Below the pieces are notes generated by a model. It was given only the letters and a program-made list of their open reading frames with translations. It was not told the DNA's origin and did not search any database. Below, one piece after another: positions 43,447-55,200 of a stretch of DNA of 64,000 nt; position 1 is the stretch's first letter; each line of letters opens with the position of its first letter. A program made the translations under genes and the position numbers. Source of the DNA: Hepsetus odoe (lineage: Eukaryota > Chordata > Actinopteri > Characiformes > Hepsetidae); contig CM029384.1 of assembly GCA_017165825.1 (NCBI GenBank), positions 15,780,747 through 15,844,746 of the forward strand. The letters run 5' to 3'.

Positions 43447-46400
43447 GTAAGATCCAAACTCTTCCTCCTTGTTCAGACCCCTTTAGGAAGCAGCAACTCA
43501 GGTTTCATGAATTAAACACGACTTTCGGCTCGAATGGAGGTGATGTAGGGGACGATGGGGCTCTTTCCCCCAGAAGGAGCTTGCGTTCGTCTGGAGGGAG
43601 AGCGGATGGGGGCGGCAGTGGCCTCCAGCTAAAAGCTGCCTGGCGTGCGGCCCTCTGCAGGCTCGCACCGCTCCTCCTCGGGATCTCCACAAGCTTCGGG
43701 CAGTTGAAAGTAAAGCGATCCAAAATGAAAAAAAGAAAAAGTGCTTGGTTAGTAATAAGTGAGTTCCTTGGCTCAGTTACAGGCAGGCTAACCCAGTGAT
43801 GGTGTTGGTGAGTTGTAGTGCCGGGTTGATGGGCTGCTTTGGTGTTTTCTGACACTCCTCAGGCACATCATGTTCATGAGGACCATTAACAGCTCATTAA
43901 AAGTTTGGGCTCAGCATTGCTCCTGTATTTTGCAGCTGTAGCTCATCAGGATTGCTCCTAAGTAAGCTGTGTGTGAAGGGTGTTTCTGGTGCTGCGTGCG
44001 TTTGTCAGACTGCTCCCTTTTAGCATTTTAAATGAGGAGAGCCAAGGTGTGCTGCCAGACCAATGTGTATCTCAGTTCAGGTGTTGCTCTGGATGGGGAA
44101 GAAGAGCCAAACGAAGGTGTCAGAAGGATTTCATGGCCTTAATAATGAGCCCCAACTAGCACATTTTTGCATATGGTTTGGAATGGGAGTATATATTTTA
44201 TTTCATGTTTTGTTCCTTTTTTTTTTTATGTCAACTATTTAATCTCCTTCTTCATCGTTTTCATCATCTTCTCACCCTTCCCTCGAACTGCCTCCGCCAG
44301 CATCCGGGCTCTTTTTATCTGAAGCATGTGGAACTCATTTCTTGCTTTCTCTCTCTTTCCTTCTTGCATTCTTTCTCTATCTCCCTTTCCAGTTTCTGCC
44401 CTCTCTCTCCCTCGCTCCGTCTCCCCTCAAATTCAAGTTATTTTCGAAAAAACAAGCCACAGCAACTCTGAGTCACAGAGCCTTGTTGCCTTCATCTCTT
44501 CTGTTTCTGATTTCCCATCTCTTCAGTGATTTTTGCTCCCTCCCCACTTTTATCTCTCCTCCCTGCCAAACAGAGGGAAAGGGGAGGGATCCCATGGATA
44601 GAGACTAAGCATACTTTGGAAGTGGAAGAACGAGAGAAAGAGAAGGAGGGGGGGGGGGGTTCCTCATGAAAGAAAGGATGAATGAGGGGTGAGGAAGGAG
44701 GGGAAAAATGCGAGCCCAGCTGTGCTAAATACCTGACTCTTTGCGAGAGTCTCCAAAGGTCAGGTTTGAGCTGGGGCCGCAGGCTCCACTCATGCTGCTT
44801 CTCTCCTTGCAGCCCTCCTGCCAGTAGGCATTTTCATAAAGGAGGCCCTCCATTTCCCCCCCTTTTCCCCCTCTTCCCTTCTTTCTTTCCACTCTCTCAT
44901 GTTCTATTTCTCACTCACTACAGTCCCTTAGATCTCTCACACTCACTCACATGCTTTCTTTCAGTATGTTTCTTTTTCACGCGCACACACACGTTTCTTT
45001 TCTCCCTGGCTGCGTCTGTGTTTGTCTCTCCTGCCTGGTCTTCATCTGTCTTCCTCTTTTCTACTTTTTCACTCCCCTCTCTCAGAGGAAGCTCGGGTAC
45101 TCTTCTTTTTCAGCAAATGAAGCAAGAATGGTTTCTAAAAGAGGTACCCTGGTATGCTGGAAGTAGATGAGAGAACAAATAAAAGTGGAGAAACAGAAAA
45201 GGAACAGGATAAAACAAGTGGTGTGAGAGTGAGGGGGAAAGAGGAAGAAGTAAGGGTGAATTCTTCAGAGGCAGTTGGACAGAGTCTGGGACCTCAATCC
45301 TAGCCCCCAACAAAAGGCCCCAGATATGTTGTTCAGAGGGGAAGTAACACTGGTAATACACACAGCTGTACTGCACACTACCCCATTCACTCTTCTGCTT
45401 GCACTCTGGGGGGAGGGGACATGAAAGAGGCAGAGAAAACCCCACTGAGTTGACTGGGAAATTGTTGAGGGCCCCAAACTCTGGTGCTAATAAAATGCCA
45501 GGTTCCTCTTGCATACACAACAAAGTCTCACAGAGTTTTAAGTGGCTTGAATTATTTTTTTATTTTTTTTTGTGGAAGTAATGTACTTCAAGGTGTCCTT
45601 CATGTTCTATCCAGGTCATATAGGCGTGGAGATCAGGCCAACCCATACCTTGTGGCCTCTGGCTGCAGTTTTGCCCCCACCACCAGTGCCAACGACAGCG
45701 AAATCTCCAGCGATGCCATGACGGACGATTCCATGTCAGTGACGGACAGCAGTGTGTAAGTGTTATTAATCATCAACAGAAATAGCTCTCACAACAGAAG
45801 AACATGATCTCTCCCTGTCTCCCCCTCCCTCCCTATCTCAAAGTTTCTCCTCCATTCACCACTCGAAAAAGTGCAGCCCGCTCCCAACTCCCTCCGGTGT
45901 GCTTCCCCGCACAGCGCTCAGATGCTGGGCAAAGGTTAAAATATTTTTCTTGGGCTGTTAGCAGATGTTGAAAGCCTTTGAAAGCCTTTCATTCCCAGCC
46001 TCTCTTTCTCCCTGTCTTTATCTCTCTCCGCGCATTTTTTTGGTGATTCATTGTTTGAAGCTGGTAACGAGAGATAAAGCCGACCCGCTTGGCAGCCAGC
46101 TCTTTAGATGTTATTAATAGGAATGTGCAGAGTCTTGGATATGTTGTGCTGCAGCAAAGGGTACTGGCATTCCTGCTTTGGGAAGGACTCTGCTGTACCC
46201 CATCCATCCTGCTAAATAATAATAATGTCTGCAAACTCGGCCACAGGAAATGGTGCTGGCTGCTTTTCCCCATTATGTTTTCCCCTTCCGATTTGCTTTC
46301 AGTTTATTGGGGGTTTTCTTGGTCCTCAAAGAGACCCCTCCTGTTGGGCTTTGCTTAAACTAGCGGCCACCATTATTTATTATCCCCGCCCATTCCCATT

Positions 46401-49209
46401 GTCCCCTGACTTGAAAGAGATGGGGAAAGCTGGCCATGTGGACCATAAGACACTCATTGAGGCAAGCTGGCAGTAAATGAAAGGGAGCCAAACTCACATG
46501 GTTTGGGCTTTTTGATCTGCTTCGACTGGGTTCTGGCGCTGGGGAATCCAGTGTCGGATAGCGAGGACAGCGAGAGACTTTCTGGAGTGCAAGATCACAT
46601 CACCTGGGACGAACAGTGACTGGGATTAGGGCACCCTCCCCAACGCTGTCACAACTACCACTACTTCCTCTAGCCTTTCAACCCTAAACTCCACCCCCGG
46701 CTTCAATGGACGCACAAACCCACACACACACATACACTGCCCTCCCCACCCCATGGCAGCCCTGACCGTGCCCAGCACCCCCCACCACCCCCATGTATCC
46801 CACCCCCCTGTGTGTGTTAGTGGTGGAGCCAATTGTGCGAGTGCATAGTTAAGTGCAGGGAGTGAGGAATAAAGTGCATGGTGGATGAAAGGCTTAACCG
46901 AATCGCTTTCAGCCCATTGTTAGGCAAGGCGAGCTTAGGGGGATAAGAGGGTGGCTGGCTGCTTTAAAATTACTTGCACAAGTGAATAGGAGATCCCCAT
47001 AAAGCTAGGCCCATGAAAGAGGCCAGCCTCTGTTCGCCTGACACCTGAAAGGGCCGGCCAGTGCACAGCTTGAGTGAGACTATGCGTGTGTGTTACTGGG
47101 CTGGGCTGATTAAACTTGGGAGATTAATATTTTGGCTGGGGTTGTGCTGCATGCTTGGTTGCTCTTCTTTTTGGTGTGCAGAATGCAACACTTAAAGTAT
47201 TTGAGCATTGTTAGCACTATTAAAGTTCAGTGGGTATAAACTGGGTTCTGATTGCTTTCACGTCTTTACCTCCTGGTGTGTTTTTATACTGTGCCATCAA
47301 CCTAGTGATTTCCAAACCCAGAAACATTTTTTTTATTTTTTATTTTAAACTCTTATTCATCTTGTCAGCTCCCAATATGATCCTAGACTGGCGTGCATCC
47401 GAGGAGAGACGAGAGCTTCTCTGATGAAGAGCATTTGCTTTATAGATGACCTTGAACCTAATGATAAAGCTAATCCTCTTCATTTCATCCATCTTCCTGC
47501 ATTCCCCAAATCTTGCACTCGACTAATCACCAAGCTCTCTTTTCTCCATTTAGCTTATATCACTGTGGACTATGCAAGTAGAAAGGAAATGCAAGGGGAG
47601 ACATGTGCATGTTTTTGTGTATTTGCGAACCAGTTTGATTAGAATAACTCCTTTTTATTTCAGTTTAAAAGCACAGCACACAAATCTGAATCTTATTTCT
47701 AGATAAAGAGGGATAGAGAGAAAAAGAGAGAGGGAGGGAGGGAGGGAGGGAAGTGTGGGGGGTTGCTTATATCTTATTTATGGATTTGCTTGGACGCTAG
47801 GGAATGCTGCTGCGCCGACTTCAAACATTACCTTATCTTACAAACCAGCCTTTTGATGTTGCCGAGATCAGAGGCTGACTGCAGCGCCGCTTGCCAAATG
47901 AAGATTGGAGCGCTGGCTTTGTGCGCATGACTGTGAGCTTTCAAAGCCATGCTGGAGATGGCATTTGGGGCTAGGTCAGACACTTCCAAGTGGGAGAGGA
48001 AAAAAGCGTTAAGCGAAGGGAACTGGCCCAACTTTTAAAAAAAAAAAAAAAAAAAAGCATGATGATGGTGGAGGAAGACGTGTAGGCTTTTGAGGAAAGA
48101 AAATAGTGTCCATAGACACAGAGGTGTTTAGGTGAGGTGCTGTGAAGTCTTCTGTGCTACTTTTTGTCATAGTTTAGCAAATCATTAAGTGAGTTGGTGG
48201 TGTCACTACTTTGTTTTGAATTGGGAGACTTTTCTCAGCAAGGATTGGAGAAGCTTTGAGACCAAGAACATGACTGGCCGTTCATGTCCTATAAACTATA
48301 AAATGATAAAGTGCTGTGCCTCGATCATGGGTAACTTATAGCAGCTTGTCATGTGTTATCATGTAGCTGTGGCGTGCAGTAATGAGAAAAGTGTGTCATT
48401 TTATTCTCTTTGTCTCTTGGCAGTGATGGGATCCCTCCGTACAAACTGGGGAGCAAGAAGCAGCTTCAGCGAGAGATGCATCGAAACATGAGAATGAATG
48501 GCCAGGTCTCCCTACCTCCCTTCCCTGTAAGTGTTCTGTCCTTCACACAAACCTCCAGTAACACGTTCCCTCATGAAGTGTACTTTTCAGACACTGTAGT
48601 TTTGGGGCATAGACTTGGCATTTGCCTGCGATAATGACCCTCAAAACAGTTGAGCTCAGAGTTGATGTAAATAAAGCGTTTCTAAATGAGTCTGTTTTAT
48701 CCCGGGGCACCAAAATCAACTAACTTGCTTTGATCACTGGATGAATGGAGCCAGCTTGTAGGAAAGTGACAACTTCCAGCAGGGCTTGCTACCTCCCCCA
48801 CCACCCATTTTCCCTACGCCCTCCCTCTTTCCCTTTCTCTCTTCCAGTCTCTCCATGGGGTATATTAGAGAGAGGAAGCTTTTTAGAGTTGTGCATGTAC
48901 AGGCTGGACTGTACAAAGAAGCACAAACCTTCCTAGGGCTAAATGTGAGAGCAAAGAGACTTGGACCTGTTAGAAGAGACTCGAGAGAAAACCAACAAGC
49001 CATACTGTATTTCTCCTGCCCACTTTTCCACTTCCTGTTTCACTTTGTCATGTCATCTTGTGCCTTCTCACCTTCTCTCATAATCATCTTCTCTCAATTC
49101 ACTGATTTGGCTCCAGTGGGCTCTTAAGTTTGCAGTTGAACTTTTTCGTAGCTTTGAGTCGTTCTCCAGAGCATATTACTAAAAAGGTGTGACCTTCTGT
49201 TGCCCACCA

Positions 49210-49241
<32 letters not shown>

Positions 49242-52200
49242 TTTGGGGAGGGAAGAAGAAAAGAGATTATGGGTACTGTAGCTGGAGTTGGCCAGTGTGA
49301 CTGGGGTAAATAAATTACCTCTACTCCTCTGATCTCCCTCTGTTTGACTCGTCTCTGTCTCCCCCGCTACCTCCATTCATCTCCTCATCTTCCTTTCCCT
49401 TCTTTTAATCCTTGCTTCTTTTTTTTTCACTACTCTCCCTCCCCTTCTCACTCCCTCACCCCCCCTTGACATGTGACTTTTATTCGTAGATGTAAAGCCA
49501 CTGTCCCTCCCAACCCCAGTGTGCGTTTGATATTTGACGAGGGTCCTTTGAAGCGGCCGGCCTTCGCAGGCCGGGGGCCGGCGGCTTGGTTGCACTACAG
49601 AGAGAACAAGCTGCGGCTCCTCGGAGCGTGACCAACTGCTCCTGCCGGTGCCTACCCATGCCAGTGGTGCAGGCCTGATTGTGTGCATGGGCTGTTTATG
49701 AAGGCTGGGCTCAGGTAGAAGGCAGCTGTGTTGATTTGACCTTTCCCCGGTTCTCAGGGTCTTTCTAAGTCGTCGAGTTTCTTTCTCTGTTTGCCTCACA
49801 GAGGACACGGCGGCCGCCTACAGAGATGACCCCAGTGGACCCAGCAGCATTTGCTGCCCAGCTAATTGCAAGGCTGGAGAGGCTAAAGAGAGAACAGGAG
49901 ACCATGACCTCACTGGAAGAGAGGCTACAACAGATCCAGGAGGTTAGATTTGATACCCCTCCATGCTGTATTTTACACACACAACATAATAAATCATCTG
50001 TGGTGAACTTGAAGGGCTCGATTCCATCAAAGTTAAATCCTTTTTTTTTTTTTTTTACAAACCAACAAGCTTAATGATTAAATGTGCATTGTGATGGGCT
50101 GTGGGTGAGACAGAGAAAAGTTTCTGTATAAAGTTGTATTTATGTGTGTCTGGATAAATAGGAAGAAGAGCGTGATGAGTCAGAGCTCTCCAGCAGTGGT
50201 GGTGGTGCCTCCTCCTCCCAGCACTGCTCTCACCCTCTCCCCCTGCTCACCCCAAGCTCTTGTGAGGAGGACCCACAGGCTATCCTGGACGAGCATCTCT
50301 CCAGGGTGCTGAAAACGCCTGGTTGTCAGTCACCCGGTGTGCCCCGCCACTCACCACGCTCTCGTTCACCTGAGCTACGGCCACTACCCCGGGGTGGACC
50401 CGGTGGACCCCGGCCCCAGGGTGGCCCAATGCTGGGTAGTTACCTGCCTGCCCGTGCGTTTGTCTCCCGGCCGTCCACAAAGCACATTCACCACCACTAC
50501 ATCCACCACCACTCCACACCAAAAAGCAAGGAACAACTCGAGGTCGAGGCAGCCCAACGAGTGCAGTGTCTGTGTCCTGGGGTACCTGAGTGCTGTCCGT
50601 CCCCCTACACACGCAGCCGCAGCCTAGGCCGTGAGCAGGGCAGCAGCACAGCTGAAGGGACTCTAGGGTGAGCAGGGCTATAGGCCATTTAGTTAACACA
50701 AAAACTACAGGTTTTCATCATAAACCAGTCATAAATCTTAAGACCTATTGTTTAATTACTTCTACAGCTTTTTTTTTTAGCTGTTTTTGGTGAATGAGAC
50801 CCAGTTGTAAGACTTGGATACTTAATGGGTTAAAAGCTAGTCTGATAGCACTGTATGTATCAGGCTTTATAATAATGTTATGATGAAGAATTTAGGGGGC
50901 AGTAATAGTTTAAGATTTGCATTCATTATTTTCAATATTGTTGCATTTGATATGTAAAGCAAGGGCAATTTTGTGCATCTAAAATGTGTTTTTATTTTAT
51001 TTATTTTAAAAAATGATATATTTTTTTTGTCTTTCTCCCAGATGCTCCAGTGTTTTGTCCAAGCGGCTCTGTAAGTCAGGTGAGGAGGTGAACAGTGAGG
51101 GTTTGGAGGCTGGTACCCTACTGCTGCCCACCGACAGCGCTGACCGTTCACAGAATGTCTGGCAGTGGATCTTAGAAAGTGACAGACAGGCCAAGCATAG
51201 ACCACACAGGTCTGCACGCCACAACTACATTTCCCACAATTATGTAAGTCCATATCATGAAAAAATATTTAATGCTTTCTCATATCTCTGCAGCACTCAG
51301 AGCACCAGGAAGGTGTGCGGTCCTGACTCGGGACGCACCCATACCTGGGGCGGTGGAGGTAGCAGCGGGCATCTTCGTGCACACCAGCCTGCCCACCCTT
51401 TCGTCCAAGATCCAGCCATGCCTCCTCTGCCTCCGCCCAATACCTTAGCCCAGCTGGAGGAGGCCTGCCGGCGCCTGGAGGAGGTCTCCAAACACCCCAA
51501 ACAGAGGTGAGAATCTGGCTTCAAAAACATCCCACGCTGACATGAGTACATGTGCATACAGTTGTGATCTAGCCAACAGACTGTTTTTGAAGCTAAAGTT
51601 ATTTGGCTGAAATGTATGAATATTAATTATGTTTTTATGACATCAGACATACAACCCCAGGCCTTCAAAGAGACAAGTGTCACCCAGTGCCTGCCCAAAA
51701 CGGAGCTGCCTCTCTCTTGAGCCAGGGCCCTCAAACTGAGGAGTAAGTGTCCCCTCTGTTATGCTCAATGTTTTCTTTCATTTCATTCAATAATACAGTA
51801 CAAGGACAGATGTATGAGATATGAGCCACCCTCAGCTGAAGGCTACCTTTTATTTATTTTTTTTTTGCATTCCTTCTTCTTCCCCTTGCATCAAGAAGAC
51901 CTGCCATTCTTTGTCTTACTCTCTGGCCTTGCTTTTTTGCATTTTGTAATACAGGGCCACAGCCACCTGATAGTCAAGCCTTCTTTTTTTTCATTTTTAA
52001 TTGGATGATCTCCACTCCACCAGCTGTCTAGGGCGAGCAGGGCACTTTCTGATGTGGCCGCCACAAAGCACAGCGAAAGATGAGTGGGGGATGAATTAGC
52101 CAGTGGTGGCTTTGCTGACTGTCCCCTGTCCAGCTTTCCTTTTTATTGCTCTCCCTCTCTATTGCCTTGGCTGAATCTGTAGCAGCCCTGAAGTGATCCC

Positions 52201-55200
52201 CACCCTGCCACTGCATGTAGTTTTGTTCTTTACTGCTATAGAACTCCAGGAAGCTGCTCTTATCTGAAAAGTTTCTTGTGGTTAAACCCATGGATTAGAT
52301 AACTTGTCAATAGTATCAATGTTACGAAAAGGAAACCTCAGTGCATTGCATACACATATTGAATTTACTTTTTCTTCAGTAGCTTGTGCGTTTATTGTGC
52401 GTATATTGTCACACACTCACACCATCCTCTTACCCATCTTCCCCGCAGCCCAAAAGAAGCAAAGAAGCAGCCCAGCAGCCATGCCACAACCAACTCCGAG
52501 ACGGTGGTAACCTACTTCTTCTGCGGCGAGGAAATCCCCTATCGGCGTATGATGAAAACGCACAGCCTCACCCTCGGCCACTTCAAAGAGCAGCTCCGCA
52601 AAAAAGGAAACTACAGGTGCACACTCGCTCCTTTTCTTTGGCTGTTAGGAAAGCTCCACACTGATGGAGGTCACTTGTCAGGCCACTGGAGTGAAACCTC
52701 ACCTGTTTCCTTCGTATTGAGTGCAACTGAAGTTAACCAGTTAAAAGGGAAGTGGCTGTGAAAGGTTTCGTAAGCTTGAAGTGGTTCAAGTGCTAGCCAG
52801 ACTATTCTATTGATGTACTGCTCGAAGCACAGGCTGTGCTGTTGTGTATAAACAGCGAATGTTTACTGCAAGCTGTTTACTGGAGTTGGTGGTAGGAAGG
52901 GAAAGAAGGAAAAGGAAGAGCGAGAGAGGGAGGGAGTGGGAGAATGAGATGTGGTGGGTGTACAGAAAAAGAAAGAGGGAATTTTAACTGGAGCCGTTTG
53001 GTCACATCTGGTATTGATTTCATCGTAAGGCACACTTAATAAGCACGTCTTTGAAGCTCAGGCCTTTTATTTCATGCACAAAAACTCGCACACATTCTTT
53101 ACCGATTGTATCAATCTGCATTGCTCTCATGCACTTGCATGCATTCATTTCACGTGCATGTGGTTGATTTTTCTGTATATTTTTCTTTTGCATCCAGGAA
53201 TATCTTTGTCTCTCCCCTGTTTCATTTGAACAGGGCTTTGTCAAATGGCTGCCACCGCTTCTTTTACGTTTCCTGTGAAAAAGGGTTAGAACATAATGAG
53301 TGGAGCTGATAGCTTTTGCATCAGTCGCACCACTAATACAGCCTTCTTGACCCAGCTCTGAATACTCTGCCTATACAGGCAGCTTTATCTCCATGCACAA
53401 CATTAAAATCACTGAAGTGAAGTGAAAGACATTTGATTATCCCGTTACAGTGGCACCTGTTAAGGAGTTGGGGAAATGAGGCAGCGAATGAACAGCCTTT
53501 TTTTTTTTTTTAAGTTGACGTGTTGGAAGCAGGAAAAATGGACACACACAGGCCTTTGAGAGGAACTTTGGACTCCTATTTTAATGAATCCCGTTTTCAG
53601 TTTAAACCATGTGGATGTCTTGAGTGCATGGGCATTGTTCACCTGGGGGAGACATGGCACCGGGATGCACTATGGGACGAGGGCTTGCCCGTGGAGGCGG
53701 TATGCCGCTGGGAAAGCTTGGGTTTTGGCATTCATATGAATGTTAACGTCTTTGTGCCAGATACCACAGCACGCTTTCAGAGGTCTTGTGGAGTCCATGC
53801 CTTGAGGGGTCGTGGCTGTTTTGACTGCATGACCGGTGATCTACAGAATCCCGGACAGGTCATTTTAATGTTACGGCCGATCGGCGTATGTGCACCCCGT
53901 GCTTAATTCCGGTGTTTATTGAGTAAGCTAATGTCCCAGGTGTGCACATTTCACTACCTGAATTAAAGCTCTCCTACCTTGCACATTCTTTGTTATTTTT
54001 TTTCAAGGTTGAGCGAATTCAAAGCTGATGGTTTTAATAGCAGAAAATGTGTGGAGCTGGGTCGTTTTGACATGGCAGCAGTTCAACAAAGAACAGTACT
54101 TGCCAGCACTGCCAGACGATATTGGTGCCAGATGTTGCAAGGAGAAGAATCTTGCCACATAAAATGTGTTCCAATGGAAAGACTTCTTTCTCACTTTTTT
54201 CTTCCTCTTTTGATATTTTTTTCTTAAGCAAATAAGAGCTACACTTCCCGTTTGAAGGTGTGTGTGTGTGTGTGTGGGGAGGGGGGGAGGATGCAGTGTT
54301 TTTCCTCAGAAATAAGAATGTAATTATGTGGCATGTCTTACTCTCTTACTTTGTCTCCTATTTACAAAGTTTGACTCAGAGGGACAATAGATCATTTCCG
54401 TGTCTGGTATTATTGAAAGCAGAAGAGAAACTTTCTCAAGGCAACTCAGACCCCTCATTAAGCAGAAATCTTCTTGTATATTAAATGTGTATATCTTGCT
54501 TTCTTTTTATTAGCAGCCATCCATTCTGCCAACTGTGTTTTGCTGGAAGTTGAGCAATCTCCCCTCTTGTTCCTGTAGATGTTTTATGTGCATTGTTTGT
54601 ATGACTTGGTGGAGTCTGCTCGTAAAGTGAGAAGTTAAATCTTGGAATTCGAGTGAGCACCACAACACACATTTTTTAGCAAACGGGGGCATTTTCCATT
54701 ACCAAGCTAATTGGAGCAGGCCCCCTACTCCTCTCCTTCTCCCCTGCTGGTGCCCCTTCCGTTCAGGCGGGGGATCATTGCCTCGTCCTGGCTTTCAGAG
54801 CGAGGGGCCAGGCCCTGGAGCATGTGACCTTCTGGAGATGATGAGCTCTCTCACCCCAGGTCACACACTCCATCAACCTAAGAGCTATCTCCCCCTCTCA
54901 GCCCTGGCACAGTCTTCAGCCAAAGAACGAGGGGAAAGCGAGAGCCAGCGCGTGTGTGGTGACATGCAGACTTGCCGGCACCCAAAATATCAACCTTTGT
55001 GAAAGAAGCCCTTCATTTGACAGCGCTTCCAATTAGACACCAGTAGTAAGAGGAGCACTGGCGACAAGCATGAGAGAGAGGAGGGGTGTCAGGCTTTAAG
55101 CCACCCTCTAATTTAGAGCAAAGCCCCCTTTTTGGCCCAGAGTGGACCCGGAAAACAATACAAGGCCCTGGGTTAGATTCTGTGGGGCTTATTTTAATTA

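Larger units (their letters stand above)
48527..49801 (+). other. AXIN2: AXIN2 intron 4, with a GC-rich hairpin block
   Basis: 1.3 kb. It includes a (CA)n run at 49211-49241 and, at 49520-49640, a GC-rich block with a CTTTGAA TCF-like core (49546-49552). A palindromic stretch GCGGCCGGCCTTCGCAGGCC follows at once. Confidence 0.65.

Noticed and set aside
44178..45170. Several plus-strand frames up to 162 codons in AXIN2 intron 2
   Set aside because: They are Ser/Leu/Phe-rich products of a C/T-rich intron, not proteins.
51244..51300. 57-bp intron using the strong GTAAGTCC donor and the exon start at 51301
   Set aside because: In frame, but shorter than is usual for vertebrate introns, and it loses the PHSxQSTxK match to human; kept only as a possible alternative isoform.
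51661..51742. Alternative acceptor (CCCCAG) for AXIN2 exon 9
   Set aside because: It would put TGA in frame before the donor; the acceptor at 51646 keeps frame and homology.
53520..53906. 128-codon plus-strand frame in AXIN2 intron 10
   Set aside because: Its 3' half overlies a decayed Tc1-like transposon tail read in the wrong frame; no splice signals or conservation argument supports it as an exon or gene.
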